Shown here: positions 31,713 through 40,130 of the stretch, piece by piece
How positions within the stretch are numbered: position 1 is the first letter of the stretch
Layout: every line of letters starts with the position of its first letter
Assembly: GCA_934503195.1 (NCBI GenBank)
Contig: CAKSVM010000013.1
Span: forward strand, 1-47,859
Source of the DNA: an uncultured Eubacteriales bacterium
Lineage (GTDB): Bacteria > Bacillota > Clostridia > Oscillospirales > CAG-272
Length of the DNA: 47,859 bases
Direction of reading: 5' to 3'
Program-made: the position numbers and the translations under genes
The notes under the pieces: model-generated
Seen by the model: only the letters and a program-made list of their open reading frames with translations
The model's database searches: none
What the model was told of the DNA's origin: nothing

Positions 31713-33407
31713 TTACCTTTTCCTGTAAAGCCCTCCGGGCAGCGACTCAACATCCGAGGTCAGTTCAAGCATCGTGAGAATCGACATGACCTTTGATATC
31801 GGCATACCGCACCTTTCGGATATCGTGTCGGCGTTCACCGTCTCGCCATTTCCCATCGCGTCAAGAACGTGATCGTTCGCGGTGGTGAAGGCGCGTTCGG
31901 GCGGTTTCGGCTGAGTCTCAGCAGGATTTTCCGACGAACTCTTTCCGGACGCGGCTCCACCTTGATGCCCGCCGTCAGCGGGCGAGTCACCCCCGACATG
32001 ACGCTCGTTTCCCGCGGGCGAAGCATTTCCGTCCGGACAGTCTTCTCTCACAGCCGTACCGTTTCCGGCGGAACGCTCGTTTTTCACGGCCGCGTCAGCT
32101 CCGCCCGGACGCTCATTTCTCACCGGCATAGTTCCGGCGGGATCTATGGGAATCCGCCTAGTTCCGTATCCTCCGGGCGCGTGAGACCGCGTCCTGTCCG
32201 CGGACGCGCCGTTTCCCGGCGCGTTATGAGGAGAGCTCCTCTGCAAACCCGCGCGCTTCATCGTCTCGTCGATGTACGCCCACACGGAATTTATGATCTC
32301 GTCCTTGCTCTTCAAGGCTCCGGCGTCGGTATTCTCCGGACTGGCTTTTCCGGAAGGAGCCGGAGGCCCCATGCTGACAAGCGGCGGAAATCTCGTCGCG
32401 TCCGGAACGCCGGGAACGCTCCTGCCCGCCGATTTGCTCGCTCTCATGGCAAACGACTCGTATCTGCGGAATCTGTCACTGCTCGCCACGCTTTCGAGTC
32501 TCTGAAGCTCGGCGGTCTCGCTGAAATCGGCGATGATCTCCTCACCGTTAAGGCAGATCCGCGCGCCTCTCCGGATAAGATCGTTCGTGCCGCGGCAGCC
32601 CTGCGCGTAAACGCTGCCCGGAACCGCGTATACCGGCTTACCCTCTTCCTCGGCGAGTCTGGCGGTTATCAGCGCACCCGATCTCATATCGCCCTCGGTC
32701 ACAACAACCGCGTCCGAAAGTCCGCTGATTATCCGGTTGCGCACCGGAAAATTCCTTCCCGCCGGCTCGGTACAGGGCGGATACTCGGTTATGACCAGAT
32801 TCTCCTTGCACATAAGCTCGATAAGCGGCTGATTGACTCGCGGATACGGATCGTCAAGTCCGTTTCCAAGCACCGCGATCGTGGGACATCCGAAGAAGCG
32901 CGAGGTGTTGTGCGTCATCGAATCGACTCCGACCGCCGCCCCGCTGATCGTCACGACACTGTAAAGACACAGCGTCTTTACGATATCAAAGGTCACCGAC
33001 TCGCCGTAATCCGTAGTGTTCCGCGTGCCTACCACGCCGACCGTGACCGGAGTCGAGAGAAGCGACGTGTTTCCGCGGTAATACAGCACCACCGGAAGAT
33101 TCCTAAGTCCGAGAAGCCGATTCGGATACTCCGGCGAGCCGTAGTGCATGATGCTTATCGCGTTTCTCACGCAGGACGCGACGATGTTCCCGGCCATTTC
33201 AAGATTCTTGTTACGAAGAGCCTTGACCGTCGAGGAGCGCAGACGCCCGAAGCGTTCGGAAACGTAGCTGTCGGGCGTTATGTCGGCGTTCTCATAGATC
33301 TCACGCGCGCCGCATCCGTTCTCAAACAAAATCGACGCCTCGCTGTTTGCCGGGCCGAGTGCCTGCGCCAGCCACACCCAATATACCGTTTCGTTTATAT
33401 TTTCCAT
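31713..33407 (-). CDS. dprA: DNA-processing protein DprA with a long repeat-bearing linker
   Basis: DprA loads RecA on single-stranded DNA taken up in transformation. The helical N-terminal region (1-105) leads to the Rossmann-like domain (about 110-295) with VVGTRNTTDYG (125-135), SGAAVGVDSMTH, VLGNGLDDPYP and RSGALITARLA (242-252). It then has a low-complexity linker of about 200 residues (300-505) rich in Gly, Pro, Ala and Asn, carrying four 12-residue repeats, and ends in the DprA winged helix (about 505-564). 564 residues is much longer than the usual 280-380. GGAGG lies 10 nt before the ATG at 33407. It heads a 15-gene run. Confidence 0.93.
   Translation of the reverse strand: MENINETVYWVWLAQALGPANSEASILFENGCGAREIYENADITPDSYVSERFGRLRSSTVKALRNKNLEMAGNIVASCVRNAISIMHYGSPEYPNRLLGLRNLPVVLYYRGNTSLLSTPVTVGVVGTRNTTDYGESVTFDIVKTLCLYSVVTISGAAVGVDSMTHNTSRFFGCPTIAVLGNGLDDPYPRVNQPLIELMCKENLVITEYPPCTEPAGRNFPVRNRIISGLSDAVVVTEGDMRSGALITARLAEEEGKPVYAVPGSVYAQGCRGTNDLIRRGARICLNGEEIIADFSETAELQRLESVASSDRFRRYESFAMRASKSAGRSVPGVPDATRFPPLVSMGPPAPSGKASPENTDAGALKSKDEIINSVWAYIDETMKRAGLQRSSPHNAPGNGASADRTRSHAPGGYGTRRIPIDPAGTMPVRNERPGGADAAVKNERSAGNGTAVREDCPDGNASPAGNERHVGGDSPADGGHQGGAASGKSSSENPAETQPKPPERAFTTANDHVLDAMGNGETVNADTISERCGMPISKVMSILTMLELTSDVESLPGGLYRKR
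31980..32123 (-). repeat. Four degenerate 36-bp tandem repeats within dprA
   Basis: They encode residues 429-476 as four in-frame 12-residue units: VRNERPGGADAA, VKNERSAGNGTA, VREDCPDGNASP and AGNERHVGGDSP. The unit length is a multiple of three, so copy-number change would keep the reading frame. Confidence 0.7.
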
Positions 33408-33463
33408 AAAAACAGAACCTCCACTGAATCACCAAGACTTCAGGTCAAACGATATTCCTATAT

Positions 33464-33492
33464 AGTATACCTCTATTTTTCGGAAATTTCAA
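33464..33492 (-). promoter_or_regulatory. Promoter of dprA and the long gene run
   Basis: TTGAAA (33487-33492) and TATACT (33464-33469) with a 17-bp spacer that starts TTTCCGAAAA. It is the only clear promoter I find for the genes from dprA down to leuS. Confidence 0.7.
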
Positions 33493-33599
33493 GTGTTTTG
33501 CCGATGAAAAAATAAAATTTTCTTTTAATATTGAAGTCGAACGACCTGATAACGCGGATTTTTCGCGTGAAAAGCGTTTTTTCGGGCCGTTTCTCACGC

Positions 33600-33630
33600 A
33601 AAAAGCCGCCCGAAAGACCTCCGGGACAGC
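33600..33630 (-). terminator. Intrinsic terminator of the GH43-rqcH operon
   Basis: On the minus strand GCTGTCCCG pairs with CGGGCGGC (one bulged U, one G-U), 8-nt loop, followed by TTTTT (33604-33600). It lies 24 nt after the rqcH stop. A second imperfect hairpin (GCGTGA / TCACGC, 33565-33599) follows it; the rest of the 246-nt gap holds only the dprA promoter. Confidence 0.75.
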
Positions 33631-33653
33631 TTCTTCTTTTTGAAAAGATCCTG

Positions 33654-35405
33654 TCAGTTCTTCCGCAGCGACATCATAAGCCGCTCGTCCGGAGTCACAT
33701 AGGCCGTGTAGTTCGTCGAGTAGGTGACAAATCCCGGCTTCGAACCGCCCGGTTTTTTCACGTTCTTCACGAGCGTATAATCGACCGGGACGTTCTGTCC
33801 CTCGGACGCCTTCGAGTAATAGGCCGCGATGATCGCCGCCTCGGTGAAATCCCGGTCGGTCGGCTCCCCGCCTTCAGTGAAGAGTATCGCGTGGGAACCC
33901 GGCTGATTCTTGATGTGGAACCAGAAATCCGACTTTTCGGCGAGCTTTGTCGTCAGCTGGTCGTTCTGATGGTTGTTCTTTCCGACGAGAACCTTTTTCC
34001 CGTCGGTCGTCCGAAACTCCATGAACTTCGGCGTCTGGAGCTTTTTCGCCGAGTAATTCTTCATTCTCGAAGCGTATCCCGAGCGGTAAAGCTCGTCGCG
34101 GATCTCAAGAATATCGCTCTCGCTCTCGGCGCGGGTGAGCGAATCGAAGACCGTGTGAATGTACGAAAGCTCGGACTCGGCGAGCTTTATCTGCCTCGCA
34201 AGCTCGACCTCGGCCGTTTTCGACTTGTTGTACTTCTTGTAATATCTCTGCGCGTTCGCCTGCGGGGTGAGTCTTTTGTCAAGCGGAACCGTGATCGGTG
34301 CGCAGTCGTCGCTGTAGTAATTTTCAAGCTCGGCCTTGTCGGCTCCGCGTTCAAGCCGCCAGATGTTCGCGGTTATCAGATCGCCCCAGAGCTTGTATTT
34401 TTCCTTATCAGCGCAGGACGAGAGATCCTGACGCTGGAGCGCGATCTTTTTCGTCAGTCTCTGCTCGGCGTTCGTCAGAAGCCGGAAGATATCGGCCGTG
34501 CGCTGTTTTATCCGCTCGGCCTTGTCGCGCCTGCCGAAATACTCGTCAAGAAGCGCGCCGAAGCTCTCGACCTTTTTAACGTCGAAGTTTCCCTCATATT
34601 CGCGCGGCTCGAAGAAGAGATATTCTACCGGGCGTCCCGAGATCTCGGAGACAAGCCACGGCTCGAAATTTCCCGAGTTTATCCGGTCGCGCACCGACTC
34701 AAAGCTCTCCCAGAGCTTCTCGGGGTCAATCGCGGAAACCGCCGCGTCGGTGCTTCCCGACGCCGAGAAGGCGATCTCACGCGCGGTTATCGCGGCGAGT
34801 CCGTAGAATTTCGCGGCAATGAATTTGTCGGCCGGCATATCGCCCGAAGCCGAGAGCGTCTCCATAAAGGCCTCGCGCGTGACGTCAAGCGGACAGAGCT
34901 TTTTCTGCATCGGGGGAAGCTCATACGGAAATCCCGGCAGAATCTGCCTTACCGAGCTTGCGGCGAGATCGATTATCTTCAGCGCGCTGACGACCTTCTT
35001 CTCGGAGTTCAGGAGAATAACGTTGCTGTATTTTCCCATCGTCTCGGTAACGAGATATTTCATCGTCCGGAAGCCCATCTCGTCAAAGCAGTCAAAGCCG
35101 AACTCGACCGCGCGCTCAAATCCGAGCTGCGTGACCGAAACAACCTTCGCCCCGGTGAGATGCTTTCTCAAAAGCATACAGAACATCGGCGCGACGATCG
35201 GGTTCTCCTTCACGACCGAGGTAAGGTTGAAACGCGGGTTGTTCGAGCCGGACGAAAGCACGAGCCGCAGATTCTGCCTTCCGATGTGCAGAAGGAGGAC
35301 GATTTCGTCCTTTTCGGGCTGTGTGACCTTTTCGACCCGGGCGTCGATGATTTTTTCATTAAGTTCGTGTACTATAGCCGAAACCATTCCGGCGTCAAAT
35401 GCCAT
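33654..35405 (-). CDS. rqcH: Ribosome quality control protein RqcH (NFACT family)
   Basis: RqcH binds obstructed 50S subunits and recruits tRNA-Ala to add C-terminal alanine tails that mark the nascent chain for degradation. In 583 residues the NFACT-N domain has NPRFNLT near 50 and TETMGKYSNVIL near 120, a coiled coil follows (about 270-440), and the NFACT-R domain ends the protein with WFHIKNQPGSHAIL and YYSKA, NVPVDYT. These are the family hallmarks, once annotated as fibronectin-binding protein. AAAGGA precedes the ATG at 35405. It is last in an apparent operon with GNAT, phosphodiesterase and GH43 genes. Confidence 0.94.
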   Translation of the reverse strand: MAFDAGMVSAIVHELNEKIIDARVEKVTQPEKDEIVLLLHIGRQNLRLVLSSGSNNPRFNLTSVVKENPIVAPMFCMLLRKHLTGAKVVSVTQLGFERAVEFGFDCFDEMGFRTMKYLVTETMGKYSNVILLNSEKKVVSALKIIDLAASSVRQILPGFPYELPPMQKKLCPLDVTREAFMETLSASGDMPADKFIAAKFYGLAAITAREIAFSASGSTDAAVSAIDPEKLWESFESVRDRINSGNFEPWLVSEISGRPVEYLFFEPREYEGNFDVKKVESFGALLDEYFGRRDKAERIKQRTADIFRLLTNAEQRLTKKIALQRQDLSSCADKEKYKLWGDLITANIWRLERGADKAELENYYSDDCAPITVPLDKRLTPQANAQRYYKKYNKSKTAEVELARQIKLAESELSYIHTVFDSLTRAESESDILEIRDELYRSGYASRMKNYSAKKLQTPKFMEFRTTDGKKVLVGKNNHQNDQLTTKLAEKSDFWFHIKNQPGSHAILFTEGGEPTDRDFTEAAIIAAYYSKASEGQNVPVDYTLVKNVKKPGGSKPGFVTYSTNYTAYVTPDERLMMSLRKN

Positions 35406-35487
35406 TTTAATTAAGTCCTTTCATTTTAAGGGAAATTCATTTAAGGCCGGCGCGGTTTTAATCCGCGTCGCGTGATAAACGGTGAGC

Positions 35488-36207
35488 TTACAGCGTGCCG
35501 CCTTCGCCGTCTTCCAGCTTACAGCCGACAACACAGAAATTCTTCGCGAACTCCACGCCGCCGAGCCGCTTCACAAGTCCGACCGAAGCGTCGTTGTGCG
35601 CCTCGCACTCATAAAGCACCTCAAAATCGCGTTCGAGAAGCGCGGTCGCCAGAGCCGTGCAGTTTGAGAGCGCGTAACCCCTGCCGCGGTATTCCTCGAC
35701 CGTCTCGGTTCCGATCTCGGCGACAAGTCCGTCCTCGCCAGTAAGATCGCAGGGATAATTCGTGCAGGCCGCCGAGACGATCTTTCCGTCAATCACCGTG
35801 CCGTAGCAGATGTGTCCGTACTCGTTCATCGAGTCGAAATCGTATCCGGTGAGGTTTTCAAGCTCGTCCGCGCGGGTTATAAGCCGAGTCTCGGGCAGAA
35901 TCAGCTTGTCGTCGGCCGAGGTTATCCGGAAGTTCAGGAAATAATCGCGTCCCTCGTCAATAAGCCCGAAGAGATAGTCGAGAAGATAGGGCGCGATCCG
36001 CTCCCTGACCCACTCTATCGCCTCGGAAGTGAAAATTTCGTCGGGCGTCCTGAATTTTCTGAGGAATTCCTGCGCGAGCTTTTTCTGCGACGGAAAAACC
36101 GTCACCTCGGGTTCGCCGCCCTCGCTGACTCTGACGCGGAAGGGTATCGCGATGTCAAAATCGCCGTTCAGCATTGAGTTTTCGGCCTGTTCGTCTTCAA
36201 ATATCAT
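35488..36207 (-). CDS. GNAT family N-acetyltransferase
   Basis: 239 residues. The C-terminal half has the acetyl-CoA loop EEYRGRGYALSNCTALA (R/QxxGxG/A type) preceded by the strand with VAEIGTETV, and later ECEAHNDASVGLVKRLG, typical of a GNAT fold. The N-terminal half (about 1-120) is helical and unassigned. GGAGAG precedes the ATG at 36207. It lies 20 nt after the phosphodiesterase-like gene and 82 nt before rqcH, with only a 5-bp hairpin and no T tract in that gap. Substrate unknown. Confidence 0.82.
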   Translation of the reverse strand: MIFEDEQAENSMLNGDFDIAIPFRVRVSEGGEPEVTVFPSQKKLAQEFLRKFRTPDEIFTSEAIEWVRERIAPYLLDYLFGLIDEGRDYFLNFRITSADDKLILPETRLITRADELENLTGYDFDSMNEYGHICYGTVIDGKIVSAACTNYPCDLTGEDGLVAEIGTETVEEYRGRGYALSNCTALATALLERDFEVLYECEAHNDASVGLVKRLGGVEFAKNFCVVGCKLEDGEGGTL

Positions 36208-36227
36208 TCTGATTCTCTCCTTTTTCG

Positions 36228-37028
36228 TCAGACAATATCGTAGAAATGCACGATGTTTATGTCCTCGGGAATGTACGCGCCGTGCGCGCCGCGCCCCGAC
36301 TCGTTCGTGTGGACTCCATGATCGGTCGCGTAGCCGATGAGCGTGCGGTGTCCCTTCGATTCGGAAACGGCCTTGGCCGTCTCATAAATCCGCTCAAAGG
36401 CCATCGTGTGATGATGAAGCCACTCCATCGCCGGCTCGGATTCGGGGAAGGTCGCGTGCATGACCGAGTCGTACATACCGTTGTAGATGATGATAAAATC
36501 GTACCCATCGGCGTTTATAAGCTCGATTCCCTTCTTCACGGCGTTTTCGTCGGCTCCGGCCTCGGCGGGGATTATGAAATAATCCATGTCGCGTCCGAGG
36601 AAGATATGCGCGATCGAACAGCCCTCGGTCGCGACAATCGCGCACTTTTTCCCGGCTCTGATCATCGCGTCGAAAATCGTGTCGCACTGAAGCACCGGCT
36701 TTTCATAGCGTTTAATCCCGTGGACATCGGGCGAGGCTCCGGTGTACATCGTCGCGAAGCAGACCGGCGTCACCGACGGCATCACGGTCGCCATCTCAAG
36801 CGTCACATGACATCTCGAAGTGACTCTCTCGAATATCTCGGGATACTTTTTCACAAGCCACTCGGCCTGCGCGTCGGGGTTGTACATCACGATCCGGTCG
36901 CAGAGCCTGTCGCCGCGGAAGGCTTTCAGCGCGCCGCCGGATTTTTCGGCCGTCTTTGGCGGATCGACTCCCATGCAGGAGCAGATATCTGCGCAGAGTG
37001 ATGTGAGCGGAATTTTATTGAAATCCAT
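36228..37028 (-). CDS. Type I phosphodiesterase/nucleotide pyrophosphatase-like protein (alkaline phosphatase superfamily)
   Basis: 266 residues. MPSVTPVCFATMYTGASPDVHGI (split: MPSVTPVCF then ATMYTG and HGI) matches the region with the nucleophilic threonine (T87) of nucleotide pyrophosphatases; a metal-binding ATDHGVHTNESG and GAHG follow near 234-250. The usual N-terminal aspartate motif is not obvious, so activity is uncertain. No signal peptide, so it should be cytoplasmic. AAAGGAG precedes the ATG at 37028, 21 nt after the GH43 gene. It may cleave a phosphodiester or sulfate ester related to glycan metabolism; that is a guess from context. Confidence 0.75.
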   Translation of the reverse strand: MDFNKIPLTSLCADICSCMGVDPPKTAEKSGGALKAFRGDRLCDRIVMYNPDAQAEWLVKKYPEIFERVTSRCHVTLEMATVMPSVTPVCFATMYTGASPDVHGIKRYEKPVLQCDTIFDAMIRAGKKCAIVATEGCSIAHIFLGRDMDYFIIPAEAGADENAVKKGIELINADGYDFIIIYNGMYDSVMHATFPESEPAMEWLHHHTMAFERIYETAKAVSESKGHRTLIGYATDHGVHTNESGRGAHGAYIPEDINIVHFYDIV

Positions 37029-37049
37029 GTGTATCTCCTTTCTGAAAAC

Positions 37050-37970
37050 TCAGAATCCGGCCTTCTCGTCGAAAGCGATGAAAGGTCTTTCACCGTCAAA
37101 CTCTATCGGAAGGACTATGTAGGTCGAGTCGAAATACTTCTCGCCGCTTCCACCCCAGCGGTCGCCGACGTAGATGAATCTCCCGTCCAGCTCCAGAACG
37201 AACGCGGGCTGGGAATCAAAGGTCGTCTTGTCTCCGAAATTTTCGAGAATCTCCCATTCGCCGTCGATCGAGTCGGCGCATGACCACTTACCCTGATTCG
37301 GTGCCCATCCGGTGCAGTAGGACGAGAGCATATAATATTTTCCATCCTTTTTGAAGAGCGCGGGAGCCTCGCGGTATTCGCCCTGCCAGAGGATATTCAC
37401 GAGCTTTTCGGTGTTCAGGAAATCCTTCGTCAGCCGCCAGACGTGAAGATCTGCGTTATCGCGCGAAGCGGCGATGAAATACGCGCGTCCGTCATCGTCC
37501 TTATAAAGCGTGCAATCGCGCGCCATGTCGCCGAAGGGATTGAAGCTTCCGTGATAGACAAAGCCGTGATCGGGATAATCCGACGTCGCGATCGCGCATC
37601 TCGCGTCCTTATAGTCAAGTCCGTTCTCAAAGTGACACCAGAGTACGAATTTTTTCGTGTATTCGCAGTAAAGAACCTTCGGGCGTTCGAGATTGACCTT
37701 ATGCTCGACTCCGGCGTCGTTTCTGCCGACGAGTCTGAGATCGGTCTTCACGCGGATCGGCGCGGCCGGAGTCGAGGTCGTTATGATATCGCCGCGGAAC
37801 TCGAAATTCTCAAAATCCTTCGTCCGGTAGCAGGCGATATAATTATCGCCGCGGCGGTCCTCGCCGTACCAATAGTAATATCCGTCGTGGAAAAGCATAT
37901 GCCCGCCGTGCGCGTGAATCACATTCCCGTCGGTGTCGAGCCATTTTACGCCGTTTTTCAGTTCTGCCAT
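37050..37970 (-). CDS. GH43-like five-bladed beta-propeller glycoside hydrolase
   Basis: 306 residues starting with a strand containing IHAHGGHMLFHDGYYYWYGE, which resembles the start of GH43 subfamily 24 exo-beta-1,3-galactanases, where the usual N-terminal catalytic aspartate is replaced. RDCTLYKDDDGRAYF, REAPALFKKDGKYYML and SSYCTGWAPN follow blade by blade. No signal peptide, so it is likely cytoplasmic. The ATG at 37970 has an imperfect AGGCGG 9 nt upstream. It is first in the operon. The GH43/GH32-type fold is clear; the galactan substrate is a suggestion. Confidence 0.78.
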   Translation of the reverse strand: MAELKNGVKWLDTDGNVIHAHGGHMLFHDGYYYWYGEDRRGDNYIACYRTKDFENFEFRGDIITTSTPAAPIRVKTDLRLVGRNDAGVEHKVNLERPKVLYCEYTKKFVLWCHFENGLDYKDARCAIATSDYPDHGFVYHGSFNPFGDMARDCTLYKDDDGRAYFIAASRDNADLHVWRLTKDFLNTEKLVNILWQGEYREAPALFKKDGKYYMLSSYCTGWAPNQGKWSCADSIDGEWEILENFGDKTTFDSQPAFVLELDGRFIYVGDRWGGSGEKYFDSTYIVLPIEFDGERPFIAFDEKAGF

Positions 37971-38005
37971 AGTAAAAACCCGCCTTTTATAATATAGTAT
38001 GGTTT

Positions 38006-38034
38006 ATTATACCACAGCTTTCGGAAAATTGCAA
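38006..38034 (-). promoter_or_regulatory. Promoter of the GH43-rqcH operon
   Basis: TTGCAA (38029-38034) and perfect TATAAT (38006-38011), 17-bp spacer ending TGG. The spacer begins TTTTCCGAAA, like the dprA promoter. The rest of the 223-nt gap to rpmF holds the rpmF terminator and about 90 nt without any visible feature. Confidence 0.75.
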
Positions 38035-38137
38035 GATATTATTCAAATAAATATCACGCCTGAGCCGCGAAGATCGCGCAAAATCCTACGTCAGTCACCC
38101 GCCGCTATGAAATCAGTCATTAAACAACCGACTGTGA

Positions 38138-38175
38138 ATAAAAAAACAAAACCCGGAGCCTTAATGACTCCGGGT
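38138..38175 (-). terminator. Intrinsic terminator of rpmF
   Basis: On the minus strand an 8-bp perfect stem ACCCGGAG / CTCCGGGT (38175-38168 with 38158-38151), 9-nt loop, followed by TTTGTTTTTTT. It starts 18 nt after the rpmF stop. Confidence 0.9.
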
Positions 38176-38193
38176 CTGCTTTTCTCGGGGAAC

Positions 38194-38376
38194 TCAGCCC
38201 TCGACGTTGATGACCTGCTTTCCATTGTAGGAACCGCAAGCTCTGCAAACTCTGTGAGCGAGATTGTACTCACCGCACTTCGGGCACTTGACCATGCCCG
38301 GCATATCGAGCTTCCAGACGTTCGAACGTCTCTTGTCACGTCTCGCTTTGGAGACTTTCTTCTTCGGTACTGCCAT
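38194..38376 (-). CDS. rpmF: Large ribosomal subunit protein bL32
   Basis: 60 residues: MAVPKKKVSKARRDKRR and a C-terminal zinc ribbon with CPKCG and CRACG pairs, followed by YNGKQVINVEG. This is the zinc-binding (C+) form of bL32. GGAGG precedes the ATG at 38376. It follows yceD, the common order, but also has its own promoter lying in the end of yceD. Confidence 0.97.
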   Translation of the reverse strand: MAVPKKKVSKARRDKRRSNVWKLDMPGMVKCPKCGEYNLAHRVCRACGSYNGKQVINVEG

Positions 38377-38407
38377 TTCACGACACCTCCTTAACCGTAT
38401 AACACAT

Positions 38408-38436
38408 ATTATACACCATTATTTACTCTTTTTCAA
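38408..38436 (-). promoter_or_regulatory. Internal promoter of rpmF
   Basis: TTGAAA (38431-38436) and TATAAT (38408-38413) with 17 bp between. The -35 lies in the last codons of yceD, so rpmF can be made independently of its upstream partner. Confidence 0.75.
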
Positions 38437-38971
38437 GTAGTTTCTGTAAAATCGCGAGCCTCGGGTCGATTTCTCTTTTCACGCAGCCGCAGTCGCCCTC
38501 GTTCAGATTCTTTCCGCATTTGGGACAGAGTCCCTTGCAGTCCTCAGAGCAGAGTTCCCTTGTCGGAAATTCCATCATGAGTTCCTCAATCAGAGTCTGA
38601 TCGGGATCGACCGAGCTGTCGGTGATCTCAAGATAATCATCGGCCTCGTCCTCGGGCGTGTTTTCAAGCGATCCGTGCGTCACGAGCGTGCGCTCAACGC
38701 AGACCGAAAAGCTCCGGTCAAGCGGCGTGAGACATCTCGCGCACTCGGCCGTGTAATCGACCTGTGCCGTCGCCGAAAACCGCATATAACCGCCCATATT
38801 GACGATCTCGCCTTTCACCCTTACCGGGCTTTCAAAAACCACTCCGTCGATCTCTGTGTCGATCGACTCCTCACCCGAATCGGGATCGGGAGTCTCGGTT
38901 ATCGGAAATTCATAATCGACGGTCATTTTATTCGTTTCGCCCGAGATGAGCTTTCTGAGATCAATTCGCAT
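38423..38971 (-). CDS. yceD: YceD (DUF177) family protein
   Basis: YceD proteins are conserved beside rpmF and are needed for 23S rRNA accumulation in some organisms; the exact mechanism is not settled. The 182 residues have the core CARCLTPLDRSFSVCVE and a C-terminal cysteine cluster (CSEDCKGLCPKCGKNLNEGD..C) that probably binds zinc, then DPRLAILQKL. I chose the ATG at 38971, with AGGAAAGGAAG upstream; a GTG at 38992 would put that site within the gene. Confidence 0.9.
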   Translation of the reverse strand: MRIDLRKLISGETNKMTVDYEFPITETPDPDSGEESIDTEIDGVVFESPVRVKGEIVNMGGYMRFSATAQVDYTAECARCLTPLDRSFSVCVERTLVTHGSLENTPEDEADDYLEITDSSVDPDQTLIEELMMEFPTRELCSEDCKGLCPKCGKNLNEGDCGCVKREIDPRLAILQKLLEKE

Positions 38972-39011
38972 CGAAGCACTTCCTTTCCTCACACAATGAT
39001 CTAACTTTACT

Positions 39012-39040
39012 ATTATATATTATTCTTTGCGATTTGTCAA
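39012..39040 (-). promoter_or_regulatory. Promoter of yceD-rpmF
   Basis: Perfect TTGACA (39035-39040) and TATAAT (39012-39017), 17-bp spacer. It lies 63 nt after the recR stop; I see no terminator hairpin between recR and this promoter. Confidence 0.85.
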
Positions 39041-39102
39041 TAGTTATCGGAAAATAATGCAATTTTGTTCACAATAACGAGACAGATAACCGCAAAAAAA
39101 CG

Positions 39103-39702
39103 TCACATCGACCTTCTGCCCTCAAGCGCGCGCATCAAAGTCACCTCGTCAGCGTACTCAAGCTCGCTTCCGACCGGAATTCCGTACGCCAGACGCGAAA
39201 CGTTTATCCCGAGCGGTTTTATGAGCTTCGTGAGATACATCGCGGTGGCCTCGCCGTCGACATTGGGGTTCGTAGCGATTATGACCTCGCGGACCTCTCC
39301 GGTCTTCAGTCTCGCCATAAGCTCCGGAATCCGGAGCTCGTTCGGTCCGACTCCCGAGAGCGGGGATATCGCGCCGTGAAGGACGTGATAGAGTCCCTTG
39401 TACTCTCTGACCTTTTCCATCGACATGACCGTCTTGGCGTCCTCAACGACGCAGATGACCGAACGGTCGCGCGAGGAATCGGCGCAGATCGGACAAAGCT
39501 CGCCCTCCGAGATATTCTGGCAGACCTTGCAGGTTCTGACATTATCCTTCGCGCCGCGCACGGCGTCCGCGAAGGCGTAGGCTTCCTCAGGCGTGAAATC
39601 AAGCACCGCGAAGGCCAGTCTGACCGCCGTCTTGTGACCGATGCCTGGAAGATGACGGAACTGCTCTATGAGCTTTTCAAGCGGCAGGATATATTCCGCC
39701 AT
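39103..39702 (-). CDS. recR: Recombination protein RecR
   Basis: RecR works with RecO (and RecF) to load RecA at gaps. The 199 residues have the helix-hairpin-helix FRHLPGIGHKTAVRLAF, a four-cysteine zinc finger (CKVCQN...CPICAD), and a Toprim domain (VVEDAKTVMSME, ATNPNVDGEATAMYL). Last gene of the dnaX-ybaB-recR set, 21 nt after ybaB. GGAGAG precedes the ATG at 39702. Confidence 0.97.
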   Translation of the reverse strand: MAEYILPLEKLIEQFRHLPGIGHKTAVRLAFAVLDFTPEEAYAFADAVRGAKDNVRTCKVCQNISEGELCPICADSSRDRSVICVVEDAKTVMSMEKVREYKGLYHVLHGAISPLSGVGPNELRIPELMARLKTGEVREVIIATNPNVDGEATAMYLTKLIKPLGINVSRLAYGIPVGSELEYADEVTLMRALEGRRSM

Positions 39703-39723
39703 CAGGGTTCACTCTCCGATCGC

Positions 39724-40071
39724 TTAGAAGAGTCCGGGGACGTTGATATCTCCGGTGATCTTCTGCATCTCGGCGGCGTTGGTCTCCTCGACCTTCTTGA
39801 TAGCCTGATTGACGGCCGCGACAAGAGTGTCGGAAAGGGTCTCGATGTCGTCGGGATCGACGATCTCGGGCTTAAGGTCGATCGAAAGAATCTCCTTCTT
39901 GCCGTTGATCTTCACGCCGACGGCACCGCCGCCGACCTGAATGTCGTATTCGCGCTCGTCAAGCTCGGACTGGAGAGCCTCCATGTCGGCCTGCATCTTC
40001 TGCGCCTGCTTTATCATAGCGTTCATATTGGACGGTCCGCCGCCCATGCCCTTTGGTAAACGTGCTTTCAT
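39724..40071 (-). CDS. ybaB: YbaB/EbfC family nucleoid-associated protein
   Basis: 115 residues, with an N-terminal Gly/Met-rich stretch, then MIKQAQKMQADMEALQSEL and GAVGVKINGKKEILSIDLKPEIV: the tweezer-like DNA-binding fold of the family. AAAGGA precedes the ATG at 40071. Between dnaX and recR as in most bacteria. Confidence 0.95.
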   Translation of the reverse strand: MKARLPKGMGGGPSNMNAMIKQAQKMQADMEALQSELDEREYDIQVGGGAVGVKINGKKEILSIDLKPEIVDPDDIETLSDTLVAAVNQAIKKVEETNAAEMQKITGDINVPGLF

Positions 40072-40130
40072 TTTTATCTGTCCTTTCGCTTTCCTGAAAT
40101 TTTATTTTATCGCGGGATACCCGCGGGGAT

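Noticed and set aside
31869..33515. A 548-codon open frame opposite dprA
   Set aside because: Arginine-rich, low-complexity translation with no ribosome-binding site; dprA motifs are on the other strand.
33531..35414. A 627-codon open frame opposite rqcH
   Set aside because: Antisense to a gene with all NFACT hallmarks.
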